A DNA stretch of 64,000 nucleotides, taken from Streptomyces xiamenensis (lineage in GTDB: Bacteria > Actinomycetota > Actinomycetes > Streptomycetales > Streptomycetaceae). Both the position numbers and the translations under genes were made by a program. A model generated the notes under the pieces. It made no database searches. It saw nothing but the letters and a program-made list of their open reading frames with translations, and was not told where the DNA came from. Positions 50,958 through 59,768 of the stretch are shown here, one piece after another (within the stretch, counting starts at the first letter, position 1; the number at the start of each line of letters is the position of its first letter). The stretch spans positions 4,588,001-4,652,000 of the forward strand of contig NZ_CP009922.3 of the NCBI RefSeq assembly GCF_000993785.3, given 5' to 3'.

Positions 50958-52568
50958 ATGACCGCACCGGACACCTCCGCCGCACCCGATGACGGCTTCC
51001 ACGTCTTCGACACGACCCTGCGCGACGGCGCCCAGCGCGAAGGAATCAACCTGACCGTCGCCGACAAGCTGGCCATCGCCCGGCACCTCGACGACTTCGG
51101 CGTCGGCTTCATCGAGGGCGGCTGGCCCGGCGCCAACCCCCGCGACACCGAGTTCTTCCGCCGCGCCCGCGAGCTGCCCTGGCGCCACGCCCAGCTCGTC
51201 GCCTTCGGCGCCACCCGCAAGGCGGGCACCACCGCCGCCGAGGACCCCCAGGTACGCGCCCTGCTGGACTCCGGCGCCCCCGTCATCACCCTGGTCGCCA
51301 AGTCCCACGACCGGCATGTGGAACTCGCCCTGCGCACCACCCCCGACGAGAACCTCGCCATGATCGCCGACACGGTGCGCCACCTGCGCGCCGCGGGCCG
51401 CCGGGTCTTCGTCGACTGCGAGCACTTCTTCGACGGCTACAGCGACAACCCCGGCTACGCCCTGGAGGTCGTGCGCACCGCCGCCACGGCCGGCGCCGAC
51501 GTCGTCATCCTGTGCGACACCAACGGGGGCATGCTCCCCGCCCAGGTGCAGGCCACCGTACGCACCGTCGTCGCCGACACCGGCGCCCGCATCGGCATCC
51601 ACGCCCAGGACGACACCGGCTGCGCCGTCGCCAACACCCTGGCCGCCGTGGACGCCGGGGCCACACACGTCCAGTGCACCGCCAACGGCTACGGTGAACG
51701 CGTCGGCAACGCCAACCTCTTCCCGGTGGTCGCCGCCCTGGAGCTGAAGTACGGCAAGCGGGTGCTGCCGCCCGGCGCGCTCCAGGAGATGACCCGCATC
51801 TCGCACGCCATCGCCGAGGTCGTCAACCTCACCCCCAGCACCCACCAGCCGTACGTGGGTCTGTCCGCCTTCGCCCACAAGGCGGGCCTGCACGCCTCCG
51901 CGATCAAGGTGGACCCCGACCTCTACCAGCACATCGACCCGGAGCTGGTCGGCAACTCCATGCGGATGCTCGTCTCCGACATGGCGGGCCGCGCCTCCAT
52001 CGAGCTCAAGGGCCGCGAACTGGGCTACGACCTGGAGGGCGACCGCGAGCTGGTGGGCCGGATCGTCGCCCGGGTCAAGGAGCAGGAGCTCAAGGGCTAC
52101 ACGTACGAGGCCGCCGACGCCTCCTTCGAGCTGCTGCTGCGCGACGAGGTCACCGGCCGCGCCTCCCGCTTCTTCCGGCTGGAGTCCTGGCGCGCCATCA
52201 CCGACCAGCGCCCGGACGGCACCGTCGACAACGAGGCCACCGTCAAGCTGTGGGCCAAGGGCGAGCGGGTGGTCGCCACCGGCGAGGGCAACGGGCCCGT
52301 CAACGCCCTGGACCGCGCGCTGCGCGGCGGCCTGGAACGTACCTTCCCCGAGCTGGCCAGGCTCCAGCTGGTGGACTACAAGGTCCGTATCCTGGCCGGG
52401 CGCTCCGGCACCCACTCCACCACCCGGGTGCTCATCACCACCGGGGACGGCACGAGCGAGTGGTCCACGGTGGGGGTGGCCGACAACGTCATCGCCGCCT
52501 CGTGGCAGGCGCTGGAGGATGCCTACACCTACGGTCTGCTGCGGGCCGGGCTGCGGCCGACGGACTGA
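50958..52568 (+). CDS. cimA: Citramalate synthase
   Basis: 536 residues. DRE-TIM metallolyase with FDTTLRDGAQREGINLT, metal His pair in IGIHAQDDTGCAVAN, TANGYGERVGNANL, the linker KAGLHASAIKVDP and a LeuA-type allosteric dimer domain at the end (FRLESWRAITDQ to VADNVIAASWQALEDAY). Condenses pyruvate with acetyl-CoA to citramalate, giving a threonine-independent route to isoleucine. The C-terminal form and EGGWPGANPRDTEFF segment favour CimA over LeuA. The ATG follows CAGGAGCC. Regulated by the leader attenuator upstream. Confidence 0.9.
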   Translation: MTAPDTSAAPDDGFHVFDTTLRDGAQREGINLTVADKLAIARHLDDFGVGFIEGGWPGANPRDTEFFRRARELPWRHAQLVAFGATRKAGTTAAEDPQVRALLDSGAPVITLVAKSHDRHVELALRTTPDENLAMIADTVRHLRAAGRRVFVDCEHFFDGYSDNPGYALEVVRTAATAGADVVILCDTNGGMLPAQVQATVRTVVADTGARIGIHAQDDTGCAVANTLAAVDAGATHVQCTANGYGERVGNANLFPVVAALELKYGKRVLPPGALQEMTRISHAIAEVVNLTPSTHQPYVGLSAFAHKAGLHASAIKVDPDLYQHIDPELVGNSMRMLVSDMAGRASIELKGRELGYDLEGDRELVGRIVARVKEQELKGYTYEAADASFELLLRDEVTGRASRFFRLESWRAITDQRPDGTVDNEATVKLWAKGERVVATGEGNGPVNALDRALRGGLERTFPELARLQLVDYKVRILAGRSGTHSTTRVLITTGDGTSEWSTVGVADNVIAASWQALEDAYTYGLLRAGLRPTD

Positions 52569-52574
52569 GCCGGG

Positions 52575-52620
52575 CCGGGGGGAGCGAGCGGAATTATAGG
52601 ATTCCTCTAGTTCCCCCCGG
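52575..52620 (+). terminator. Terminator after cimA
   Basis: Outer arms CCGGGGGGA and TTCCCCCCGG with an inner GGAAT/ATTCC stem, 7 nt after the cimA stop. Confidence 0.75.
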
Positions 52621-52752
52621 GTCTGCTGTGTTACTTCGCTGCACCTTTTCCTCGTAACCCGGTGGTTCTGTACAGGACGACCACGAAATGGCGGCGGAGA
52701 CTGTACGGATCTGACGAGAGCGTTCGCTCCTGGCGTTTCATAGGGTCTATAC

Positions 52753-54336
52753 ATGACCGATGAGTCCCTGACGACCGTGGCCGCCCCCGACGCGCGGGGG
52801 CGCGTTGCGGAGCTGCGCGCCATCCGCGAAGAGATCGGCCGCGGTCCCAGTGAGAAGGCGACCGCGGCCCAGCACGCCAAGGGCAAGCTGACCGCCCGGG
52901 AGCGGATCGAGCTGCTGCTGGACGAAGGCTCCTTCCAGGAGGTCGAAGGGCTGCGCCGGCACCGTGCCACCGGCTTCGGCCTGGAGACCAAGCGCCCCTA
53001 CACCGACGGTGTGATCACCGGCTGGGGCACCGTGCACGGCCGTACCGTCTTCGTCTACGCGCACGACTTCCGGATCTTCGGCGGGGCGCTGGGGGAGGCC
53101 CACGCCCAGAAGATCCACAAGATCATGGACATGGCCATCGCGGCCGGTGCCCCGCTGGTCTCCCTCAACGACGGTGCGGGCGCCCGCATCCAGGAGGGCG
53201 TCTCGGCGCTGGCCGGCTACGGCGGGATCTTCCAGCGCAACACCAAGGCGTCCGGCGTCATCCCGCAGATCTCCGTCATGCTCGGCCCCTGCGCGGGCGG
53301 CGCCGCCTACAGCCCGGCCCTGACCGACTTCGTGTTCATGGTCCGCGAGACCTCGCAGATGTTCATCACCGGCCCCGACGTGGTCAAGGCCGTCACCGGC
53401 GAGGAGATCACCCAGAACGGGCTGGGCGGCGCCGATGTGCACGCCGAGACCTCCGGGGTGGCGCACTTCGCCTACGACGACGAGGAGTCGTGCCTGGAGG
53501 AGGTGCGCTTCCTGCTGTCGCTGCTGCCCTCCAACAACCGCGAGAACCCGCCCACCACCGAGACCGAGGACCCGGCCGACCGCTCCGGCGACGCGCTGCT
53601 GGACCTGGTCCCGGCGGACGGCAACCGCCCGTACGACATGCGCGCCGTCATCGAGGAACTCGTCGACGACGGGGAGTTCCTCGAGGTCCACGAGCGCTGG
53701 GCCACCAACATCATCTGCGCGCTGGGCCGGCTCGGCGGCCAGGTGGTCGGCATCGTCGCCAACCAGCCGCAGTCGCTCGCCGGGGTGCTGGACATCCACG
53801 CCTCCGAGAAGGCCGCCCGCTTCGTCCAGCTGTGCGACGCCTTCAACATCCCGATCGTCACCCTGCTCGACGTCCCCGGCTTCCTGCCCGGCGTGGACCA
53901 GGAGCACGGCGGCATCATCCGGCACGGCGCCAAGCTGCTTTACGCCTACTGCAACGCGACCGTGCCGCGGATCTCCGTGGTGCTGCGCAAGGCGTACGGC
54001 GGTGCCTACATCGTGATGGACTCCCAGACCATCGGTGCCGACCTCACCTACGCCTGGCCGACCAACGAGATCGCGGTCATGGGCGCGGAGGGCGCGGCCA
54101 ATGTGATCTTCCGCCGCCAGATCGCCGCCGCCGAGGACCCCGAGGCCACCCGGGCGCGGCTGGTGAAGGAGTACAAGACCGAGCTGATGCACCCGTACTA
54201 CGCGGCCGAGCGCGGTCTGGTGCACGACGTGATCGACCCCGCCGAAACCCGCGCGGTGCTGATCCAGTCCCTGGCGATGCTGCGCACCAAGCACGCCGAC
54301 CTGCCGTCCCGCAAGCACGGCAACCCGCCCCAGTGA
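52753..54336 (+). CDS. accB: Acyl-CoA carboxylase beta (carboxyltransferase) subunit
   Basis: 527 residues, AccD/PccB family. The N-terminal half has KGKLTARERIELLLDEGSF, the acyl-CoA site RIQEGVSALAGYGGIF and GPCAGGAAYSPALTDFVFM; the C-terminal half has FVQLCDAFNIPIVTLLDVPGFLPG and RKAYGGAYIVMDSQ. Carboxylates acetyl- or propionyl-CoA with biotin from a separate alpha subunit not in this window. It is followed by the epsilon subunit gene. No ribosome site precedes the ATG, and a TAGGGT hexamer lies 6 nt upstream, so the message may be leaderless. Confidence 0.93.
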   Translation: MTDESLTTVAAPDARGRVAELRAIREEIGRGPSEKATAAQHAKGKLTARERIELLLDEGSFQEVEGLRRHRATGFGLETKRPYTDGVITGWGTVHGRTVFVYAHDFRIFGGALGEAHAQKIHKIMDMAIAAGAPLVSLNDGAGARIQEGVSALAGYGGIFQRNTKASGVIPQISVMLGPCAGGAAYSPALTDFVFMVRETSQMFITGPDVVKAVTGEEITQNGLGGADVHAETSGVAHFAYDDEESCLEEVRFLLSLLPSNNRENPPTTETEDPADRSGDALLDLVPADGNRPYDMRAVIEELVDDGEFLEVHERWATNIICALGRLGGQVVGIVANQPQSLAGVLDIHASEKAARFVQLCDAFNIPIVTLLDVPGFLPGVDQEHGGIIRHGAKLLYAYCNATVPRISVVLRKAYGGAYIVMDSQTIGADLTYAWPTNEIAVMGAEGAANVIFRRQIAAAEDPEATRARLVKEYKTELMHPYYAAERGLVHDVIDPAETRAVLIQSLAMLRTKHADLPSRKHGNPPQ

Positions 54337-54365
54337 CGTCAGTGACGACCGAGGAGACACCGCAG

Positions 54366-54578
54366 ATGAGCACGGAGACGGACACCAAGCTGGTCCGCGT
54401 GGAGAAGGGCGCCGCCAGCGACGAGGAGCTGGCGGCGGTGACCGCGCTGCTGATCGCCCGGGCGGCCCAGAGCCCGTCGGCCGGTGCCGGGCACGCGGCC
54501 GGTGGCCGCAGCACGGCCGGCTGGCGCCGGCTGGAGCGCACCCCGGGCTTCCGGGCACCGCACAGCTGGCAGGGCTGA
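54366..54578 (+). CDS. accE: Acyl-CoA carboxylase epsilon subunit
   Basis: 70 residues: VRVEKGAASDEELAAVTALLIARA, then a Gly/Ala/Ser linker and the conserved end GWRRLERTPGFRAPHSW. This small basic-tailed protein is an actinobacterial subunit that stabilises the alpha-beta carboxylase complex. GAGGAG lies 14 to 9 nt before the ATG; 29 nt after accB, same operon. Confidence 0.92.
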   Translation: MSTETDTKLVRVEKGAASDEELAAVTALLIARAAQSPSAGAGHAAGGRSTAGWRRLERTPGFRAPHSWQG

Positions 54579-54646
54579 CCGCGCGGGGCGGGCGGCGGCA
54601 GTGCTTCGTGCGGCCGTACGCCGCCCGTGCTGCCGCGGGTACGTCA

Positions 54647-54689
54647 CAGGGCGGGCCGGACACCGATCCACGGTGTCCGGCCCGCCCTG
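54647..54689. terminator. Hairpin terminator between accE and the TANPRRT-repeat gene
   Basis: Perfect stem of 19 bp starting CAGGGCGGGCCGGACACCG around a short loop, between two converging genes. Serves both strands. Confidence 0.85.
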
Positions 54690-54718
54690 CTGGGTACGGC
54701 GTACGGGGTGACCGGGCG

Positions 54719-54898
54719 TCAGCCCGCGTCCGGCAGCTTCATGAGGATGGTGCGGCGCGGGTTGGCGGTCTGCCCCGGCAGTTCCTCCGAGAGCGTGTAC
54801 GTGACCGGGGCCGGTGCCAGCTCCTGCGCGTCCCGCAGATGTGCGAGGGTGGTGCGCCGGGGGTTGGCGGTGGAGCGGACGCTCAGGGTGCTCTTCAC
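54719..54898 (-). CDS. 59-residue protein with two TANPRRT repeats
   Basis: Starts GTG 54898: MKSTLSVRSTANPRRTTLAHL, a 25-residue middle (RDAQELAPAPVTYTLSEELP), then GQTANPRRTILMKLPDAG. The heptad TANPRRT appears at residues 10-16 and 46-52. Both copies are followed by (T/I)L. There is no signal peptide, membrane helix or Cys. AAGGCAG precedes the start, codon use is typical, and a clean hairpin follows. Short basic repeats suggest nucleic-acid or protein-docking contacts. I do not recognise a characterised family. Confidence 0.65.
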   Translation of the reverse strand: MKSTLSVRSTANPRRTTLAHLRDAQELAPAPVTYTLSEELPGQTANPRRTILMKLPDAG

Positions 54899-55437
54899 GG
54901 AGGATCTGCCTTAGGTAGAGCTGCTGCTTGTAAAGCCTGACACTAGGTGCCGTATACCCCGCGAGCGTTCCTTATCAGCCAGCACCCGCATGTGATTTTC
55001 CTCACGAGCGGCGGGGCAAAAGCCGCATAGGGGACGGGAATCTGACGGTATGAAAGGGGGACATGGCGGATGAAACCGTATGTAGCACCTCGGTTGACGC
55101 ACCCTCCGGTGTATCGATTCGATGGCGATGGTGTGGAGAAAAGTCCGCTATGCCTGCTCCCCGCTTCCACGGCAGGTAGTGAGGCGCGTGCGGAGCGTCA
55201 TACATGTCACGGGACCATTCCGGGCCCTTGTTGGAGATCGGCCACTGTGCTGGAATTCCACGGACCGCCGCGTGACACGAGCTCATGTGCAGGGCGCGCC
55301 CCAAGCGTCACGTGCTGGCTGAACACCGGACACGCCGGTTACCGACGACGACGACCGCCGGGGGGTCGTATGCCCCTGGCTCGATACCGTCACGCCGCAT
55401 CGCGGCGCGACGCCTGGTCCAGAGGTTGCGACGCATA
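54899..55437. other. 539-bp gene-free region before the first conservon
   Basis: The left part should hold the minus-strand promoter of the 59-residue gene. Composition is less GC-rich than the coding surroundings, with stretches such as GATTTTCCTCACGAG. Contains TTGACG at 55094-55099 and the element GTGCTGGAATTCCAC at 55247-55261, which recurs before the second cvnA. Several short frames cross it but none has both a ribosome site and genome-like codon use. Probably a long 5' regulatory region for cvnA. Confidence 0.55.
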
Positions 55438-58400
55438 GTGCAGGGACGTTTCAAGAGGGAAGGCAGCGCTGCGGGAGAACCGGAGCAGGGTGGTGCCACG
55501 CAGCGTGGCTCCTCCGGCGGACCTGCCTCCAGCGGCGACCCGGCGCGGAACGCGCCCGGTTCCGGGGAGGCCCCGGCCGACCGGAGTACCGCCCAGAACG
55601 ACCCCACGGCCGCTGCCGAGGCGAGACCCAGCCGGGCGGGTTCCCGGCTGGCGCTGCGCAACTGGCGCATCAGCACCCGACTGGTCTCCCTGATCGCGCT
55701 CCCCGTGATGGCCGCCACCGTGCTGGGTGGCCTGCGTATCCAGTCCTCGATGGACGACATCGAGCAGCTGGACACGATGCAGCTGCTCACGGACATGACC
55801 CAGCAGGCGACCCTGCTGGCCGCCGCCCTCCAGGAGGAGCGCGACCGCTCGGCCGGCCCGCTGGTGGCGGGCATGAGCGCCAAGAGCGACGAGATCGCGA
55901 CCGCCCGGGAGCGGACGGACGACGCGCGGGGCGCGTTCAGTGACGCCACCAACGCGATAACGGCCGACGACGACGTCATGCGAGGGGTCCAGGCCACCGT
56001 CCTGGACATCAGCCGGCAGCTGACCGGCATCAAGGAGATCCGGGACGAGGCGTACGCCGACCCGGACTACGTCTCGCAGACGATCATGCGCTACAACGAC
56101 CTGATCGAGGCGCTGCTGTCGCTCTCGCAGGACATGGCGCAGGCCACCAGCAACAGCGAGATGATCCGCTCCACCCGGGCCCTGGCCACCTTCTCGGCGG
56201 CCAAGGAACACGCCTCCATCCAGCGCGCCGTCATCACCGCCGGCCTCGCCCGCGGCGAACGCGACGGCGACGAGATGGGCCTGTCACCCAGTGACTGGCG
56301 GTACGGCAAGACCCACGCGGCCAGTGAGGCGGCCTCGCTCAACAGCTTCACCCAGATCTACGGCAACGACCTCGGCGCCAGCGGCCTGCTCGACCCCCTC
56401 GAGGGCGGCATCGTCAACGTCGTCTCGGCCGACACCTACCGCGACATGGTCTTCGCGTCGCTGGACGGCATCCAGCGCCAGGAACGCTCCTACCGTGACT
56501 GGTTCGACCAGGACCGCACCAAGATCGACGCGATGAACGCGATCGAGCGGACCCTGATCACCGAGATGGAGGAGCAGGCGCGCGACCTGCGCGACGAGGC
56601 CCAGCAGGAAGCCATCCTCAACGGCGCCATCGTGGTGCTGGTGCTCGGCATCTCCCTGGTCGGTGCCTTCGTGGTGGCCCGCTCCATGGTCCGCTCGCTG
56701 CGCCGCCTCCAGGACACCGCCCAGGAGGTCGCCCACAAGCGACTGCCCGAGGTCGTGCGCCAGATGTCCGAGGCGGAGCCCGAGGACGTCGACACCTCCG
56801 TGCAGTCGGTCGGTGTGCACACCCGGGACGAGATCGGCCGGGTGGCCGAGGCGTTCGACGACGTGCACCGCGAAGCCGTCCGGCTGGCCGGTGAACAGGC
56901 CCTGCTGCGGGGGAACGTCAACGCGATGTTCACCAACCTCTCGCGGCGCAGCCAGGGCCTCATCCAGCGTCAGCTGTCGCTCATCTCCGAACTGGAGTCC
57001 CGCGAGGCCGACCCCGACCAGCTGTCCTCGCTGTTCAAGCTCGACCACCTCGCCACCCGCATGCGCCGCAACGGCGAGAACCTGCTGGTTCTCGCCGGTG
57101 AGGAGCCGGGCCGCCGCTGGACGCGGCCGGTGCCGCTGGTGGACGTGCTGCGCGCCGCGGCCTCCGAGGTGGAGCAGTACGAGCGCATCGAGCTGAGCGC
57201 CGTACCGAAGACGGACGTGGCCGGCCGGGTCGTCAACGACCTCGTGCACCTGCTCGCCGAGCTGCTGGAGAACGCCACCTCCTTCTCCTCGCCGCAGACC
57301 AAGGTCAAGGTCACCGGTCACGCGCTGCCCGACGGCCGGGTGCTCGTGGAGATCCACGACACCGGCATCGGACTCTCCCCCGAGGACCTGGCCGAGATCA
57401 ACGACCGGCTGGCCAACCCGCCCACCGTCGACGTCTCCGTCTCGCGCCGGATGGGCCTGTTCGTGGTCGGCCGCCTGTCCCTGCGGCACGGCATCCGCAT
57501 CCAGCTGCGTCCCTCCGACTCCGGCGGCACCACCGCGCTGGTGATGCTGCCCGCCGAGGTGGCCCAGGGCGCCGGGCGCGGTCCGCGTCCGGGGCAGGGC
57601 GGCGCGGGCATGCCCGGCGGCGGCATGCCGGGCGGCGCCGCCGGTGCGCCCGCCGCGGCACCTCCCACCACCACCGTGCAGCGGGAGACCCCGCCCGGAC
57701 GTCCCGGCGGGCCGCAGGCCCCCGGTGGTCGCGGGCGCGGGCTGGCGAACCTGGGCAAGGGCCCCTCCGCCTCGCGCGGCCAGGTGGCCGGCGGCCAGGA
57801 ACGCCCCGCGCTGCCGCCCCGGCCCGGCAACACCTCCTTCCCCACCACCGGTTCCGGCTCCCCGGCGGCCCCGGCGAACCCCACCGCGTCCGAGCCGGGG
57901 CGTGACCCGCTGACCGGCGCTCCCGGCGACGGCGCGCCCGACCGCTCGGGCCGGCCGAGCTGGGCCAGCCGGGTCGAGGACAGCGGCCGAATACCCGTGG
58001 TCGGCGACCCTAGTGAGGGACCGCGCGGACACGAGGAGCCGGACACCGGCGAGTACGCCCGCCCCGGTTTCACCGGCGCCAGCGGCCCCGCGCCGCGCCC
58101 GGCCGCCCCCTCCGGCCGCTCCCAGCAGTTCGACGCCTTCGGCGACACCGGCGAGTTCCGCTCGCCCACCGCCCAGGGCCCCGGTCCCGGCCGCCCCGGC
58201 GCGGGATACCCCGCCGACACGGCCGAGTTCCCCGCGGTGGGCGGCCAGGACTTCGGTACGGGCCGGCCCGGTGCCGGCCGGCCGGGCCCCGGTGACTACC
58301 CGGGCGCCGGCGAGTTCCCGGCGATCGGCCAGAACCAGAACCAGGGCCACAGCCAGGGGCAGGGCCGACAGGACCCCGGCTCCGGTGGCTACCCGTCCGG

Positions 58401-59268
58401 CCCCGCCGACACCGGCGCCTTCCCCGCACTGGGGCAAGGACCCGACCAGGGCCGTCAGGGCTTCCCCGCCGACACCGGCGCCTTCCCCGCGGTGGGCCCC
58501 GGATCCGGCGGCGGCTACCCGGACGGGACCGGGGAGTTCCCGGCCCTCGGCCAGGACCAGGGCCCCGCGGGATACCCCGCCGACACCGGCGAGTTCCCCG
58601 CCTTCGGCACGCAGGCGCCCACCGCCGGGCCCGAGCGGTACGAGCCGCAGCAGCCGGCGCAGCCGGCCGCGTTCACCGACCCGCTGCCCACCGGTGGACC
58701 CACGACCTCGGAACGCACTCCGATCTTCGAGGAGATGGAGTCCACCTGGTTCGGGACCCGGCGGGTGGCACCTCCGGGCCCCGCGGCTCCCGCCGCGCCG
58801 GAACCGGCCGCGGGCCCCGCGCCCGCCACCGGATCGGGGCTGCCGGTACGCGGCCGGAGCACGCCGCGTACCGAACCGGAAGCCGCACCGGGCGGCGGTG
58901 GCTTCGGTGCCGCGCCGCGCGACGACTTCCCCCGTACCGAACCGGCCGCCGCGACGCCGGGCGCCTCGCCCAACTGGCGGCCCTCACCCAACGACGAGCT
59001 CGGGCGTCAGGCCGGGCAACTGCGTCAGCCGAGCGCCGGCGGGGTGACCACCTCGGGTCTGCCCCGGCGGGTACCGCGCGCCAATCTGGTGGCGGGCGCC
59101 GCTCAGCAGTCGCAGCAGCAGGCCGCCCCGACCGGCCCGCAGGTCTCCCGCGCGCCGGACGCAGTCCGGGGCCGGCTGACCAATCTCCGCCGGGGAATTC
59201 AGCAGGGGCGCCAGGCCAATTCCACGGCCGGCCGGACCGATCGGGGCTCCGGCCCCAGATACCAGTAG
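55438..59268 (+). CDS. cvnA: Conservon sensor kinase-like protein CvnA, first copy
   Basis: 1,276 residues. Arg-rich N terminus, membrane helix RLVSLIALPVMAATVLGGL, extracellular nitrate/nitrite-sensor-type (NIT) domain, second helix GAIVVLVLGISLVGAFVV, HAMP segment, then a kinase-like region (RNGENLLVLAGEEPGRRW) and a HATPase domain with N box HLLAELLENATSFSS and G box IHDTGIGLSPEDL. A His-kinase H box is not obvious. The ~560-residue tail is Pro/Gly-rich, with at least six GYPADTGEFPA-type repeats and the end motif RVPRANL / PQVSRAPDAVRGRL / NLRRGIQQGR. In conservons CvnA works with CvnB, C and D as a GPCR-like membrane complex. GTG start by comparison with remembered MQGRFKR homologues. 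Confidence 0.88.
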   Translation: MQGRFKREGSAAGEPEQGGATQRGSSGGPASSGDPARNAPGSGEAPADRSTAQNDPTAAAEARPSRAGSRLALRNWRISTRLVSLIALPVMAATVLGGLRIQSSMDDIEQLDTMQLLTDMTQQATLLAAALQEERDRSAGPLVAGMSAKSDEIATARERTDDARGAFSDATNAITADDDVMRGVQATVLDISRQLTGIKEIRDEAYADPDYVSQTIMRYNDLIEALLSLSQDMAQATSNSEMIRSTRALATFSAAKEHASIQRAVITAGLARGERDGDEMGLSPSDWRYGKTHAASEAASLNSFTQIYGNDLGASGLLDPLEGGIVNVVSADTYRDMVFASLDGIQRQERSYRDWFDQDRTKIDAMNAIERTLITEMEEQARDLRDEAQQEAILNGAIVVLVLGISLVGAFVVARSMVRSLRRLQDTAQEVAHKRLPEVVRQMSEAEPEDVDTSVQSVGVHTRDEIGRVAEAFDDVHREAVRLAGEQALLRGNVNAMFTNLSRRSQGLIQRQLSLISELESREADPDQLSSLFKLDHLATRMRRNGENLLVLAGEEPGRRWTRPVPLVDVLRAAASEVEQYERIELSAVPKTDVAGRVVNDLVHLLAELLENATSFSSPQTKVKVTGHALPDGRVLVEIHDTGIGLSPEDLAEINDRLANPPTVDVSVSRRMGLFVVGRLSLRHGIRIQLRPSDSGGTTALVMLPAEVAQGAGRGPRPGQGGAGMPGGGMPGGAAGAPAAAPPTTTVQRETPPGRPGGPQAPGGRGRGLANLGKGPSASRGQVAGGQERPALPPRPGNTSFPTTGSGSPAAPANPTASEPGRDPLTGAPGDGAPDRSGRPSWASRVEDSGRIPVVGDPSEGPRGHEEPDTGEYARPGFTGASGPAPRPAAPSGRSQQFDAFGDTGEFRSPTAQGPGPGRPGAGYPADTAEFPAVGGQDFGTGRPGAGRPGPGDYPGAGEFPAIGQNQNQGHSQGQGRQDPGSGGYPSGPADTGAFPALGQGPDQGRQGFPADTGAFPAVGPGSGGGYPDGTGEFPALGQDQGPAGYPADTGEFPAFGTQAPTAGPERYEPQQPAQPAAFTDPLPTGGPTTSERTPIFEEMESTWFGTRRVAPPGPAAPAAPEPAAGPAPATGSGLPVRGRSTPRTEPEAAPGGGGFGAAPRDDFPRTEPAAATPGASPNWRPSPNDELGRQAGQLRQPSAGGVTTSGLPRRVPRANLVAGAAQQSQQQAAPTGPQVSRAPDAVRGRLTNLRRGIQQGRQANSTAGRTDRGSGPRYQ

Positions 59269-59278
59269 GAGCGTTAGT

Positions 59279-59701
59279 GTGAGCCCGATGAGCCAGGCGG
59301 CGCAGAACCTGAACTGGTTGATCACCAACTTTGTGGAGAACACTCCTGGGGTGTCGCATACGGTGGTGGTGTCGGCTGACGGTCTTCTGCTGGCGTTGTC
59401 CGAGGGTTTTCCCCGGGATCGTGCGGATCAGTTGGCTGCGGTGGCGTCGGGGTTGACGTCGTTGACGGCTGGTGCGTCGCGGATCTTCGAGGGTGGTGCG
59501 GTGAATCAGACGGTGGTGGAGATGGAGCGTGGTTTCCTCTTCATCATGTCGATCTCGGATGGTTCGTCGTTGGCGGTGCTGGCGCATCCGGATGCCGATA
59601 TCGGTCTGGTGGGGTATGAGATGGCCCTTCTCGTCGACCGCGCCGGCACCGTACTGACCCCCGCGCTCCGGGCCGAATTGCAGGGCAACCTGCTCAACTG
59701 A
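59279..59701 (+). CDS. cvnB: Conservon roadblock/LC7 protein CvnB, first copy
   Basis: 140 residues of roadblock/LC7 fold: NLNWLITNFVENTPGVSHTVVVSADGLLLAL, RIFEGGAVNQTVVEMERGFLFIM, LAVLAHPDADIGLVGYEMALL. Such proteins regulate small GTPases, here CvnD. GTG 59279 has GGAG 7 nt upstream. Codons from about 15 to 115 are strikingly poor in third-position C (GCG, GTG, TTG, GGT, GAT, CGT preferred), switching to C-rich codons at about 59625. The first 80 nt plus the leader are identical to the second cvnB at 63921. Confidence 0.93.
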   Translation: MSPMSQAAQNLNWLITNFVENTPGVSHTVVVSADGLLLALSEGFPRDRADQLAAVASGLTSLTAGASRIFEGGAVNQTVVEMERGFLFIMSISDGSSLAVLAHPDADIGLVGYEMALLVDRAGTVLTPALRAELQGNLLN

Positions 59702-59768
59702 TTCCCAGCTCCCCCCGCATGAGCACCACCACCCGCATGACCGACCTCATGTCCCGCTCGGAGGAGCC

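Noticed and set aside
54943..55438. Short frames on both strands in the region before the first cvnA
   Set aside because: No ribosome site with suitable spacing, no genome-like codon bias and no recognisable motif; treated as regulatory DNA.
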